Positions 23,104 to 34,894 of a DNA stretch of 64,000 nucleotides are shown in pieces. The stretch's first letter is position 1. The number at the start of each line of letters is the position of its first letter. The DNA comes from Pollenia angustigena (taxonomy: Eukaryota; Arthropoda; Insecta; Diptera; Polleniidae). A program made the translations under genes and the position numbers. Under the pieces are notes generated by a model that saw nothing but the letters and a program-made list of their open reading frames with translations, made no database searches and was not told the DNA's origin. The stretch is taken from assembly GCA_930367215.1 (NCBI GenBank), contig OV884058.1:108337802-108401801 (forward strand), given 5' to 3'.

Positions 23104-25648
23104 CACAGGTAGACATTTAAAAACTTTTTAAACATTTATTTGCCCATTCCACCAGATTCTTATGTTTTTTGGAATGCTTTGGCCGGATATGAGCACAGCT
23201 TTCTCCCATCACTTCACATTTATCAGATACACCAATTACTGTAATTTCGGAAGATGATTTGTACCACAATTAATAACAAAATCCTTAGTTTTATAATTTT
23301 ACTCTGCAGTCAACCTAATTACAAAAGTTGTAGGCTCAGGCCTACGATGTCGACAAGACCATTCGTATGTTTGTATTGAAATTAAAAACAAATTTTATTT
23401 ATAATCGGATAATAACAAGAAATCCTATAGCAAAAAAACGAAAATATCACTTTTTCAAAAACTTTATATTTAATCAGTTCCGCACTTTAATACAAATAAA
23501 TGCATACATGCTACTGAAAATAAGTGCTAGTGTTTTAATTTCTTTACTAAAGCATATTAAGTTTTTATCCAATTTCGTCTATTATTGCTTAAAATTTTTG
23601 TAATCAGGTTTATAGACCAAAACTTTAAAACTGGATTTTGTTATTAATTGTGGTACAAAACATCTTCCGAAATTAAAATAATTGGTGTATCTGATAAATG
23701 TGACGTGATGGGAAAAAACAAGAGTTTTTTTCCCGGAGTTTTTGGATTCCCGGGAAAGCGGGAAATTGTTTTGAATTTCCCGGAATCCCGGGATCCCGCT
23801 CCATATGAATAATACACAGTAAATTTGTTTTTAAATAATGAAAAAAACTTGTATACAAAACGTTAGGTAACTTGTTTACAAAGTAAGTAAAAGAAATCCT
23901 TAAATACTACAAAATTAAAAGAAGATTAAAAGAGGAACTTGAATTATTATTACCTTACGGTTTTATATGTAAATTCCGTATTATTATTATGCTCTAGATA
24001 CAAGATAAAAAATTAAGATAAACATAACAATTTAATTCATAAAACAACAATAAAAACAAACCCAAATTGAGGTACTCAAGATATGAGATCAAAAAGTTAA
24101 TTCATAAAATAGATAAAATATTTTAAATAAATATATTAACATTTTTTAACGGCTTGTAAACAAACCCCACATGTATTTTACTAAAAATAATTTTTATTAA
24201 AAAAAAAATTTAATAAAAAAGAAAGTAAGTATGGATAAAAACTGTTACCGGTTGTGTTATATTAATTTTGTATTTCTTATTAAATAATCAGTTTATCCTT
24301 TTTTGCTTTTGCTTAAAATTCCACGTGAAATAAGTGTAGCTTACTTTATTTCGCAGCTGTAAAAAATATGTTGCCAGAGACATTTCGGAACTTTTTCACA
24401 AAATGAACAGAGTACAACTCTATCAACATTATTTCATAGATATTCCGCACAAGTTTTTTTCATATGCGTTTTGACAGCATTTCACGTGAAATGTTGAACA
24501 GAGTACCAGGCTTTAGGAAATAACTTTCTGACGCACTCAAAGCGCATAGTAAGTCGTTAAAAAGTATATTGATTATTTTATTTACTAATTACCATGTTTC
24601 CGAAAAATTTCGTTCATTTTTTTTACCGAGGTTGGATAAATAGTTAAAAGTGCACCGTTGTAGAAGGCTTTTGATTCACAATAAGAAGCATTTTTTTTAT
24701 AAACAACGTCTATATCAGTCAAATGTATGTCAAGGTTCATGCAAAAAATAGCATCAACCTATTACAAACCTTTTCATTTCATTAGGTCTATCTGTAATCT
24801 TTAGGACAATGTGTTTTTCAAATTGTATCTTGTAGTATCTCACATGAGCTACCAAATTTTTTTTATTTCGGTTTCCCCGCACTTCAAGGGTATATAAACC
24901 AACACAAATTGAAAAAATTTGTGTTTATCACCTTATAAACATATCGCTCCTTCATCGCAACATAGTCATATCTCAAAAAATCAAAAATTGTAAGTTATTT
25001 AAGAAAAGTGTTCCTTCATGCCTTCTCGTATTTTATCTCAAACTGAACCGAAGTTACAGCAAAATATATCTTTAAATCGGTACATTTTGAAAACTTTAAT
25101 CGCATTTTGCCAAGTTCATTTGTTTTTGTAGATATGACTATGTTGCAATAAAGGAGCTATATGTTTAGGTATCTGCTATTTTTAAGACTTGACCATGGAC
25201 AATTAAACTTTACTACCTGCATCTTATTTTGAATTAATGTTCTTTATTAACTTTTCACTTCACTAAATTTATTAATTATCAACTGTTGCACTGCCTATTC
25301 TGCTTTAAGTAGATTTATTGCATCAGGAGACATTGATTTACGTATGTACTCACTTCTTGTAATTGATCTAATCGACAACCCATCCACAGATGCTTATTTT
25401 AAGAGAATAGAAAACTAAATTTCAAAGTATAAATAGCTGTTTTCTTAAACTATGAGTAATTTTTTATTTCCCGGGATCCCGCATGAAAAATCCCGGGAAA
25501 GCGGGAAATATATTTATTGAAATTTCCGGGAATTCCCGGGACAGAAAATCCCTAGAGAAAAATGCGCTCATATTCGTCGTTAGCATTCCAAAAAATATAA
25601 GAATCAGTTGGAATGGATAAACAAACTTTTTCAATGTCGTCCTGTGTT
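23104..25648. mobile_element. Foldback element with two arm pairs
   Basis: The outer arms (23104-23210 and 25555-25648) share CACAGG ends and TTTTTTGGAATGCT. An inner arm pair (23210-23300 / 23592-23720) shares CAGATACACCAATTA and TACCACAATTAATAACAAAA. Its right arm is interrupted by the element at 23724-25553. The loop carries the short open frame 23367-23603, which has no recognisable domain. Confidence 0.7.
23724..25553. mobile_element. Element with CCCGGGA-rich ends, hAT-like
   Basis: Both ends are G+C-rich islands in AT-rich sequence, built from TCCCGGGAAAGCGGGAAAT and CCCGGGATCCCGC. The right end is CCCGGGACAGAAAATCCCTA. The 8-bp flanks are similar A-rich sequences, so the duplication is only approximate. 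It contains an internal inverted repeat (24937-24973 / 25131-25168: ACATAGTCATATCT and complement). No transposase is seen. Confidence 0.55.
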
Positions 25649-26005
25649 ATTTAGAAATGGTCAGTATCATAAAAATTTTTTACAATTAATTGTTCTTAAA
25701 ACGACTTCTATCTAACAAATATAAAGATAAAAGCATGGATTTGCAAGGATTTACTTTTAACCTATTTTTTTACTTTATTTTTGATAAAAACATACTTAGT
25801 GAAAACAATGTAAAAATATGAGAGATCAATTTGTACAAGTTTGAATATATATACAGATATACTCATCGAATCTATTTTTCAACGTTCCAATTTCACGCCA
25901 AAAATCTTCAGCATTCGCAATTTTAAATATGTGTTCATAATTCGTGTTATTTACTTTACACTTCAGAATATCTTTAAACTCTGAAACTAATTCGAAATAG
26001 TTTAT

Positions 26006-26896
26006 CAGCCGTATTCATAAAAATTTATTAATGATTAATTAACCGTTTTAAAGAAAAAATTGCTAAAGTTGTATTCATAAACGAAAAATAGTCTATTAAA
26101 CCTTTAATAAACCATTCATAAAGTAAGAAAATTTATTGTTGGATTTGCCCTTCTTTAAACCAAAAATAAAATGACATTCTGATAAAAGTGTTTGCATTTT
26201 ATGATATTATTTTTGTGAAATATGTTGAAAAATAATGGAAAAAATGTTTTATATATTAATATGGACATTTTAAATACATTTTACTTAATTTTTTTTTTTA
26301 TATAAGACAAGCAATTTAAAGTTATATTGTCATTTAATAAAAAAAATTTATATGATAAAAATTAATATGTTCAGAGGCAAATGCAGATATTATCTTTAGT
26401 TATTTATTAAATTATTGCAACAACAAATTATTGTTCAAAAATATTTAAAAAAAATAAAATAAGCAAATCATAATAATAGTGATGTTAATAAGAAGTAAGA
26501 AAACTTTTTATTCGAATACTTTCTTATCGTATATTTAAAAAAGTTAAAAAAAAAAGTTTTTATAATACCTTTCGGCAACATTTTATTCAGAAACTAAAAT
26601 AATATGTAGTTTTATTTGAAAAGAATAATTTTTAAGTTGTACAATTAAAAAAAAATTACAAAAAAAAAATTAAATATAGAATATCATGTGAACCGAATAG
26701 AAGTTTCATGCATCACTAGCAATAAAATGGGAGCAAAATATAAAAAAAGTTTCTATACTTTAACACAAAATCGCTACAAACAGTTACTAGTAAAAAAGCT
26801 GTTTATGTTCGTTTAGAATACAAATTTTTATAGGAGGCTTATAAGACAAAAAACATACTATAAGCTTAAAATAATAACTTTTTATGAATACAGCTG
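26006..26896. mobile_element. TIR element with CAGCYGTATTCATAAAAA ends
   Basis: The left end CAGCCGTATTCATAAAAATT and the right end AACTTTTTATGAATACAGCTG are inverted. The interior is over 80% AT with no coding frame. The target duplication is unclear. Confidence 0.7.
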
Positions 26897-27226
26897 TATA
26901 TCTTCATTAGACACTATAAATAATGGATCTAAATACTTCAATATATTGAGCTTTTTGTTTTTTATATCAATTCTTGTTATCAATTCTTTACGCAATTTTT
27001 GGTAAAAACTTAGATTTTACTTTTAATTTCAATTAAACAAATTTTAGAAAAGTTTTCGGTACGCAACAGTTCGGTTTCTGCTTCACGACCAATATACGTA
27101 TACATATATGCGAGATATCTTTACCCTCTTATTCATAATAAATAAAACAGGTTAATAGAAAGTTTATTCAACCTATTTTCAGCTAACCACGCATGACAAG
27201 AAAAAAATTCATATAAACTTGCCTAC

Positions 27227-27388
27227 ATATCGTCACCTAAAATGCAAAAGGGCGTAACAACATATTTTTTTTTAATTTTATAGTGTATCATAATCATAAT
27301 TTTAGTCTATGTAGTGCAACATAATCAACCAAAACTTGATTTTGAATTTTTTGGTTGTTACGCCCTTTTGCATTTTAGGTGACGATAT
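27227..27388. mobile_element. Short MITE with perfect ~35-bp inverted ends
   Basis: ATATCGTCACCTAAAATGC plus AAAAGGGCGTAACAAC at the left is mirrored exactly at the right. Total length is 162 bp. Confidence 0.85.
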
Positions 27389-27812
27389 ACATATATTAAA
27401 ACAGTTTTACTTTTATTAAAGCTGGGAGTTATAATAAAACAGAAAGAAAAAAAGTATCTTTTCCCAACGTAAAAAGTATCAAAAAAGTGGCAAGAATCAC
27501 AAAAAGTACCACTTTTGGGTGCATTTTGTAAAAGTGGCCAAATAGTATCCAAGCAGTCGAAAAAGTGGAAAATTGCCACTTTAGTGGCATCAACGGTAAC
27601 GCTGATTCTATGTTTTGTTTACTTTCGTTGAGTTGTTGGCACCCATGTCTCTCCCTCTATCTCTCTATTTTTTTGGCATTGTAAATAATTGTTGGTAGGT
27701 GCTTAGGAAAAAACCCTAAAATTAATCTATCTATATATATATTAAAGAAACTGGCGTTAGTTACTACTTTTATAACTAAAGAACGGCTGGACTGATTTCG
27801 ATGATTCGTACC

Positions 27813-28735
27813 CAGGGACCGTAACAGTTAATGATGAAACAGAACTGAGTCTTCAACTTCAAGCAAAAATTTTAAAGCCCATAATTAAAACGTCGGCAGT
27901 AACTTCAAATTCTCTCTCATTTCTTTCGTTTTCTTTTGTTCTTATTTTTCTTTGTTTACAAAATGTATGAAATTGAATGAAAGTATGGTAGCATTGTTAA
28001 GAGAATAAGTGTCTATATGTGAGAGCATTAGAAAAAACGTCCTCAAAATAAAATTGATTTTATTTCTCGACCGCATTCTCTGGCATGATTTTATGTCAAA
28101 CTGTATGAAAAACATCGTTCAGCCCCAGTTCTGTTTCATCATTTATACCTTTTTTCGTAAAAGTCAGATGAAAACAGTTATTTTTTGATTTTTATTGTTT
28201 TGAACAAAAATAACAGTTATTTTTTGATTTTTATTTTTTTGAACAAAAATAACTGTTATTTTTTGATTTTTATTTTTTCGAGCAAAAATAAAAGTTATTC
28301 TCTAAATAAATGTACGTATTTTAATAATTTAGATGACTTTAATAATTATTTTAATGTGCATAAGGAAATCCTATGATAATTACACACTAAAATAAAAATT
28401 GTAAGTCATCTAAATTATTAAATCACGTACATTTATTTAGAGAATAACTTTTATTTTTGCTCGAAAAAATAAAAATCAAAAAATAACTGTTATTTTTGAT
28501 CGAAAAAATAAAAATCAAAATATAACAGTTATTTTTGTTCAAAAACATAAAAATCAAAAAATAACTGTTAAGTTTGATCGAAAATATAAAAATCAAAATT
28601 ATAAAAATCAATATATTTTATCATTGACAAGTGCATAAGGAACAATATGGTATACTTGAATCAGTTTTTCGACATTTAGTTCTATATGCTTTTTTTGTTT
28701 TAAAATTCCAATATAACTGTTATTTTCGGTCCCTG
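27813..28735. mobile_element. hAT element with CAGGGACCG ends, TTCGTACC duplication
   Basis: The ends CAGGGACCGTAACAGTTA and, inverted, CAGGGACCGAAAATAACAGT are flanked by a perfect TTCGTACC (27805-27812, 28736-28743). It shares its ends with the element at 32307-34342. No transposase remains. Its interior contains a large inverted pair of ~39-bp tandem arrays. Confidence 0.85.
28170..28620. repeat. Mirrored ~39-bp tandem arrays inside the hAT element
   Basis: Three left units (AACAGTTATTTTTTGATTTT... GAACAAAAAT) and about five right units in inverted orientation surround an AT-rich centre at ~28355. Each unit contains a TAACAGTTA/TAACTGTTA motif also present in the terminal repeat. Confidence 0.8.
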
Positions 28736-28784
28736 TTCGTACCAATTCGGAATGGTCTCTGACCAAGTAAGAAGAATCTAAAAT

Positions 28785-29240
28785 AGGTGGCGCCATTGAA
28801 AATTACTTAGTATGAATTAAATTGTAAACTCTGCATTTGACGATGCTATGATCTTTAGCAAAGTTGTTGAGCATGAGCCGGCGAAGGTTTATAAGATGAT
28901 ATTACCAATTTCAGACAGGTGGCGCCACTGAAAATGACTCGAAATGAGTTAAATCATAAACTGTGCATTTGATCATGCTATGATCTTTAGCACAGCTGCT
29001 GAGCATTACCATACAAAGGTTTCTAGGTTGGTATGACCAATTTCCGATAGGTGGCACCATTGAAAATTACTCAAAATAAATTATATCATTTTATCATGCT
29101 ATGGTCTTTAGTAAAGTTGTTGCGCATGAGCCGGCTAAGGTTTATATGTTGGTATGAACAATTTCCGACAAGAAGTGCCATTGAAAATGAATCAAATCGT
29201 AAGCTATGCAATTGACCATGCTTTGATCTGTTGGCAAAAA
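28785..29240 (+). repeat. Four-unit ~130-bp tandem repeat within the Helitron
   Basis: The units each start AGGTGGCGCCATTGAAAAT (or GTGGCACC/GAAGTGCC variants), then ATCATGCTATGATCTTTAGC and GAGCATGAGCCGGC. Copies begin near 28786, 28918, 29049 and 29170. Internal tandem repeats of this kind are usual in fly Helitrons. Confidence 0.75.
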
Positions 29241-29300
29241 AAATGTCTAAAATATTCCAGAAAAAAGAAATTATAAAGAAAACTAATTTTCTCATACATT

Positions 29301-29567
29301 TTGTATGGAGTGCTAAAAGGAAAGTTTAAAGGAGAGGAAGTTCTCATTCCGAGAATTTCAATGACCCTAACCGATATGCCATTCGAGTTTAAACGAATCC
29401 AATTTCCAATTCGTCTCGCATTCGCCATGACAATCAACAAATCCCAAGGGCAATCATTGAGTGTGTGTGGCCTAAATTTGGAGAACGACTGTTTTTCACA
29501 CGGTCAACTCTATGTCGCATGTTCCCGTGTCGGAAAGCCATCCTTATTTGTTCATTTTCGCACCTGA
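29301..29567 (+). pseudogene. Helitron Rep/helicase C-terminal fragment
   Basis: An 88-codon frame encodes the end of a Pif1-type helicase domain as found at the C-terminus of Helitron proteins. It has [15 protein letters not shown], then [20 protein letters not shown] with SQGQSL (helicase motif V region), and [17 protein letters not shown] (motif VI, usually YVALSRV). A full Helitron protein exceeds 1,400 residues, so over 90% is missing. It is followed by about 200 bp of 3' sequence and the Helitron terminus. It cannot be functional. Confidence 0.85.
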
Positions 29568-29774
29568 CAACAAAACGAAAAATATTGTTTATCACAAAGT
29601 ACTTCAATGATATTCTATTAACTTATTCAATAGTTTACTTATTTTTTTTTTTTTTTGTAAATAAAGATAAATTATCTGCACCGAATGGTACCTGTACCTG
29701 ATTCTGTATCTGAATTTTAAATATACACAAAAACAATACTTTTCTAGGCAAAACAACGTTTGCCGGGTCGGCTA

Positions 29775-30798
29775 CACAGAAAAAATTATTTTTCCAATTC
29801 AAACAAAAAATTTGTAGAATCAAACAATTTTTTGTCTAAAATCGGTCCTACAAACAAATTCGCATATTCAAACAATTTATTTGCATTTTGTTTATTGAAA
29901 AAAACGCCGATTTTTTCAAACAAATAATTTTACAGAATCAAACAAAAAGTTTACTGAAATTCATATAAATTTCAAACAAATAATTTTGCTGAATCAAACA
30001 AAAAAGTTTTGGCACAAGCAATGACGCGCACACAAGCAAGCACTGTTGGCGAAGATGAAGCAGAGCAGAGCGGCCGGCTGGCTTTGATACACATTTTTTT
30101 GTTGGAATAATTTTTGAACGAAGTCATATTTATACTCACAGTGTTTTTCTTCATCATTCACTGTTGCTTTATCCTTTCCTTTGCTAATGAAGAAGAAATG
30201 TAACCAAAAACGGCAGACCGACTCGATATGTTTTCCGCCATCATTCTATTTTTGTATTTGATGTATTTAAACAAACTATTTGAAAAAATTAAATACGGGA
30301 TTTTGTTTTTTTTACCAACTTTGAAACCAACCAAAAATGTATTTTGTTTCTTATAGTGTTGTCATTTCTGTTGTTTAAAAAAAAATTAAACGTTTTTTTT
30401 ACCTGCTTTTGTTTTTGTTGTTTTTTTACTACAAACCTCGTCACGCTATTTTATCATTTTTCTTATTGCTGTACTTTTTTAAAGCGTCCAAAAATAGACT
30501 GCATGTGTTTTTTGTTGTAGTTCTTATATTTATCATAAAGAAGTGTTGCTTACAATCAATAAAAAAAAATGCAAAAGGACGACAACATTAAAGAGCATTA
30601 AATATTTCATACAAAATTATGAAAACTTGAAACCAATAGCGCGTTTATTATATTTTTGAAGAGTTGTCCACATTTTTGTTGGTTAAATAAAAATCACACA
30701 AAAATATTGATTGAATCAGTAAAAAAATTTGTAGAAATCAAAAAAAAATTTTAAACAAGCGTTTGTTTGAAAATAATTCGGCAATAATTTTTTCTGTG
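29775..30798. mobile_element. TA-flanked element with CACAGAAAAAATTATT ends
   Basis: The ends CACAGAAAAAATTATT and AATAATTTTTTCTGTG are inverted and flanked by TA (29773-29774, 30799-30800). Subterminal regions repeat TCAAACAAAAAATTTGT-type motifs. It splits the terminal CTAG of the Helitron. No transposase was recognised. Confidence 0.85.
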
Positions 30799-30801
30799 TA
30801 G

Positions 30802-32298
30802 TATTTAATAAAACAAACCCAATTTTATTAATACAATTCAATTAAAGCCCTTATGATACTACATTTTTTATTCATTAATTGATATAGAATAAATAGAAAG
30901 AAACAGTAAATGCTAGAAAGTGCAAACTATAACAAATGTAAACAAAGTTTTTTAGTTTTTTTCTCTTGTTATGGTTTTGTTTTAGGGATGGCGTTGAGAA
31001 TTTAAAAATTGTACCAACAACCTTTAAAATTTGTACTTTTTTGCCCTAATTTTACGAAAAGAGTTTTTTAGTTGAAATTAATTTTAATTAAATTTATTTA
31101 TGTTCTTAAAAAACAACACAAAAAGGTATTGTAAATCTTAGTTTAAAATGTATCAACAAAAAAGTACAATTGCAACAACTTAGTCATCATTTTATTAAAT
31201 GTTGCCAACTTTTTGTTTATAAGAAACCTAAAAACAAAAAGCGGTAAATCGCTGAATTTGCCCATAAACCGCTGATTTAGCAACACTTTTAATATTTCAA
31301 GCTTGAAATGTCAATTTTAAGTTGAACAATTTTACATTTTTTTTGACATCACTTAATTTTTTATCGATAACTTTAGTAAAATTTTTGACAGTTTGCCATT
31401 TATCTTAATACAGCTGAACCCTTCGCACTTGGTAAATTCTTCTATTACTTCTATATTTGCACTGTTCACCAAAACTTGAACAATGCATTAAAAATGTAGT
31501 GTCATAAAGACTTAAGACACGTGTTTATAATTTTGTTTTTTTTGTTATTTTCGAGGAAATATTTCGAAGAAAACATTAGCATTTTTAAGTTATACACCCA
31601 ATAGCTTAATATTTCCAAAGAAAGTTTATTACGTTTTTGTTTTCTATGAGCAGGTTCTTTTTGCCCTTTTTCTTAATTTTTTATTAGAAAATTTCATGTC
31701 CTTGTTTTTTTCGTGCTTTGCCTTTTAGTATCTCATTGTAGATTGCAGTTTTGTGTTTGCTATATCTTAAAGGCATTCCTAACCACAACCATTTCATACC
31801 ATTTTTCTTTTTTTAATCTTCTTTTTTTAAATTTTTTCCCTGTTCATTGTGAAGGTAAACTTTAGTTTTGTTGCCGGTATCAAGCACTAACCAAGAAAAT
31901 GGAAAAAACTGTTGAAGAAATAAAAGAAATCTTTTTAAAGAGAAAAACACTTCTTAAGTATCTTTTTCTTATATTTTTTTTCTCTCTGCAGTTGTTGTAG
32001 TTTTTTTTTTATTAATTTCTTTTTTTTTATTATCTCCTAACTTTCTTTGGATCTTTTGTTTTCTTGTTCTGGGTTGTTTTCTTCTGTTTGAGTATATTTT
32101 TCTTTTGATAAGAAAAATATTTTTCTATTGACGCTAATTTTAATTATATTGCTCAAATCGTTGATGAAAAGAAAAACTTGGCATCATTTCTTTTAAAATT
32201 CTTCTTTTTTTTTGCTTGTTTTTTTTTTAGTTTCATTTTCAAGACAATAGATTTTCGCTCTGCCCGTTTAAGTTTGTTTTTAAAAAGTGTCTTTAAGA
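30802..32298. other. AT-rich intergenic, nothing coding recognised
   Basis: Near 31195-31285 is a possible hAT end pair (TGTTGCCAACTTTTTG and TTTAGCAACACT) without a clear duplication. T-rich low complexity runs from 31800 to 32240. Confidence 0.4.
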
Positions 32299-32449
32299 GA
32301 TTTTTTCAGGGACCGTAAATAACAGTTATCCGGAAAATTTCAACATAAAAACTCTTCATGTTAGAGCCAACGGAGACTTATAGTGTCATATACCAATATA
32401 TTCGAACTGACGAGCTCTTTCAGAATCTGTAGTGATCTTAAAAAACAAG

Positions 32450-32870
32450 AGTTTTATGTTTTCCGTCAAAAATAAAACTCATTTTAGGAGTTTTATTTTT
32501 TACATCAAAAATAAAACTCATTTTAGGAGTTTTATTTTTTCTTCTAAAATAAAACTTATCTGAGGAGTTTTATTTTTTCCGTCTAAAATAAAACTCATTT
32601 CAGGAGTTTTATTTTTTTCGTCTAAAATAAAACTCATTTTAGGAGTTTTATTTTTTCCGTCAAAAATAAAACTCCTAAAATGAGTTTTATTTTTTCCGTC
32701 TAAAATAAAACTTATCTGTGGAGTTTTATTTTATCCGTCTAAAGTAAAACTCATTTGCGGACTTTTATTTTTTCCGTATAAAGTAAAACTCATTTTACGA
32801 GTATTTTTTCGTCTAAAATAAAACTCATTTCGCCTTCATAAAATAAAACTCTTTTGAAGAGATAAATTTT
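32450..32870. repeat. Left array of ~39-bp palindromic units
   Basis: About ten units alternate AAAATAAAACTCATTTTAGG and AGTTTTATTTTTTCCGTCT. Each unit can fold on itself (ATAAAACTC/GAGTTTTAT). One unit near 32665 is inverted relative to its neighbours. Confidence 0.85.
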
Positions 32871-32919
32871 TTTGTCTTAATTAAAATTCATTTGTTTACT
32901 TTTTTTTAAAATACTTTTT

Positions 32920-33249
32920 TTATTTGTTTAATTTAACAAACATTATTTTTTCCAAATTTTCTGGTGAAAGATTTGACCGCAGGTCGCTCAATACCAACTT
33001 AAGAGCAGAGAATGCTCTTTCCACGCTTACTTGGGTTGCAGGAACACATTGCACAGTTTTTGCTAACTTATACAAGTAAGGATATGATATTTTTTTTGTC
33101 TCCCAGTATTCAAAAAGAGGTTTATCAATCGATAACTGCCTTGGAAAAAAATTATCGATTTCATAGAAGGCTTTTTTTTCATCATAATTTTCATTTTCTT
33201 CCTCTTCTTGTTCCCTATCTACATTAAGGGAGTTCAAATACTGACCCAA
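32920..33249 (-). pseudogene. hAT transposase C-terminal domain
   Basis: A 109-codon minus frame with an acidic start (EQEEEENENYDEKK), then YEIDNFFPRQLSIDKPLFEY and YPYLYKLAKTVQCVPATQV, then SVERAFSALKLVLSDLRSNL. The 'P.T.VS.ERAFS' stretch and following SDLRSNL are the hAT C-terminal dimerisation signature. It belongs to the element 32307-34342, whose N-terminal half is at 33346-33954. The central catalytic region between them is deleted. Confidence 0.85.
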
Positions 33250-33345
33250 AAGCGATGTTTGAGATTGGGATGTATCACAAACATCCGGCGAAGATGGGAA
33301 AACATCCGGTGAGGATCGTAAAGCTTCCTCGCTTGTCGATTGACA

Positions 33346-33954
33346 TTAATAGTAGTTTGTCACATACAATGTGTAATTAATATATTTACCTGTATGACGC
33401 TCCGTCAGCTCAATGCAGCCTAGCGTTTTTATAATAATCATCGATTTGCTGAAAAACTGAACGTTTATACCCATTATGCTGCGTTGAAGCCTTGTGGCCA
33501 TGTCGATTTTCAAAGACAGCAACTTATTTTTTAGTTTATCTTTTAACCAGCTTCTTTCTTTTTCGTAGGCTTCATTTACTAACTCAGTTATATTTCTGGA
33601 CGTAACTGCTGGGATACCAAGTCCATCAAAAAGTTGATTCGTAATTACCTTGAACGCATCTGAATCAAAAACGGCAAATGGTAATTTTTCTGTTGTGACT
33701 AACTCAACACATGCTTTTTTTATTTCTTCAGGAGCCATTGTTACTGAAAATCTAAGTTTTTTTAATGGAACTTCACATTTGGTCTCCTCATTGTTCAGTT
33801 ACATTTTGTATTGCTGTTTATGCGTCTTGATTGAATGACGCTTTAAATTGCTCACATAATCACCTTTAAAAACTTTATTACACAGCCGGCATACATGTGT
33901 ATTATCAACTTTTTCAAAAAATTTACGGCTTGTAATATCGGAATTACGACCCAT
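33346..33954 (-). pseudogene. hAT transposase N-terminal half with BED zinc finger
   Basis: The minus frame starts at the ATG ending at 33954 with MGRNSDITSRKFFEKVDNTH, then VCRLCNKVFKGDYVSNLKRH and SIKTHK. This is a BED-type finger (C22-x2-C25, H40-x4-H45). One TAA stop (33799-33801) interrupts it. The same frame then continues from an ATG at 33738: EEIKKACVELVTTEKLPFAV, then DSDAFKVITNQLFDGLGIP, and LLSLKIDMATRLQRSIMGIN, where the Asp of KIDMATR matches the first catalytic Asp of hAT enzymes. After GINVQFF the sequence degenerates and ends. The second Asp and Glu are missing, so it is inactive. Confidence 0.85.
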
Positions 33955-33959
33955 ATTCA

Positions 33960-34205
33960 CAATTTTAACTTGTTGAAATGAGTTTTATTTTTTGACGGAA
34001 AAAATAAAACTCCTAAAATGATTTAAATTTTAGACGGAAAAAATAAAACTCCTAAAATGAGTTTTATTTCAGACGGAAAAAATAAAACTCCTAAAATGAG
34101 TTTTATTTTAGACGGAAAAAATAAAACTCCTAAAATGAGTTTTATTTTAGACGGAAAATATAAAACTCCTAAATGAGTTTTATTTTTTGATGGTAAAATA
34201 AAACT
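33960..34205. repeat. Right array of ~39-bp palindromic units
   Basis: About six units of GACGGAAAAAATAAAACTCC + TAAAATGAGTTTTATTTTA sit in mirror orientation to the array at 32450-32870. Confidence 0.85.
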
Positions 34206-34350
34206 CCATTTTTAAGAGTTTATTCGACCTTTTATTTTTACGTTGAAAAATAACTGTTAAAGATTAAGTTTTTTTTTAAATTCTTAAAATAACTGTTAAA
34301 AAATAACTTTTTTGATATCACTTATAACCGTTACGGTCCCTGGATTTTTT

Positions 34351-34894
34351 TCAAAAAAGTTTTTCTGTGTCGTCCATTTTTTTGTACAGGACCATGAACA
34401 TTTTTTTCAAGTGAAAGTTTGAACAATTAAGTATAATTGCTATTTTTTTCAATATAGATCAAATTTAAGGTTAATTAAAGATTGTTCTTTATGTTTATTT
34501 CAGTGAAATGAGAGAGTTATTTTATTACGGTACTCTAATGGGCTGCATTAAATTGTATAATTCGGCCTCTTAATCAAAACTATGAGACTTCAGATCAATT
34601 AATGTCATCAATAGCTGTTCAAATACTATCGTTATCTAAAGCACAAACCAAAAATTCTAACTATTCAGTAAATGCGAAAGAACTATTTCTTTTGCACAGC
34701 TACATTTAAAACAAAAACTAATTCTGTAAATTGTATTTTCTGCTAAAGAAAACGTTCTTTCGACATCGATAAATTGGCAGTTACTCTTGAATATGGTGGC
34801 ACCACACGCAGAGAAAAAACATGTTTTAATATTTGTAAGAAATATCAAAGAAAGATACGTTTCTTGCCATAGAAAAAAATCAGCAGAAAAACTC
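34351..34894. other. Intergenic, nothing recognised
   Basis: No supported feature. Confidence 0.35.

Larger units (their letters stand above)
21926..27604. mobile_element. hAT element with ATTCTATG duplication, filled with insertions
   Basis: The ends are CAGTGTTACCGTCG and, inverted, CAGCGTTACCGTTG. They are flanked by a perfect 8-bp duplication ATTCTATG (21918-21925 and 27605-27612). Subterminal AAAAGTGGCA/AAAGTACCA repeats lie at both ends. No transposase was recognised, so it was non-autonomous. It now contains the elements at 22384-23023, 23104-25648, 26006-26896 and 27227-27388. Confidence 0.85.
27726..30801 (+). mobile_element. Helitron remnant with two nested insertions
   Basis: The 5' end is A|TCTATCTATATATATATTAA, followed by CTGGCGTTAGTTACTAC and AAAGAACGGCTGGACTGATT, a classic dipteran Helitron start. 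The 3' end is CAACGTTTGCCGGGTCGGCTAG|T, with the usual short G/C hairpin before CTAG. It becomes contiguous only after removing the TA-flanked element 29775-30798. A hAT element (27813-28735) sits near its 5' end. The interior keeps a four-unit tandem repeat and the last part of the Rep/helicase protein (29301-29567). It is therefore a heavily deleted autonomous element or a non-autonomous derivative. Confidence 0.8.
32307..34342 (-). mobile_element. hAT element with palindromic arrays, GATTTTTT duplication
   Basis: The ends are CAGGGACCGTAAATAACAGT and, inverted, CAGGGACCGTAACGGTTATA. They are flanked by a perfect 8-bp GATTTTTT (32299-32306, 34343-34350). Its transposase runs on the minus strand as two remnants (33346-33954 and 32920-33249). 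Between gene and ends are tandem arrays of a self-complementary ~39-bp unit, mirrored left and right. It belongs to the same family as 27813-28735. Confidence 0.9.

Noticed and set aside
31195..31290. 100-bp hAT MITE with TGTTGCCAAC end
   Set aside because: The end pair is plausible but no 8-bp duplication could be matched.
32450..32870. Regular palindromic repeats resembling a CRISPR array
   Set aside because: There are no unique spacers, the arrays lie inside a hAT element with matched ends, and the genome is eukaryotic.
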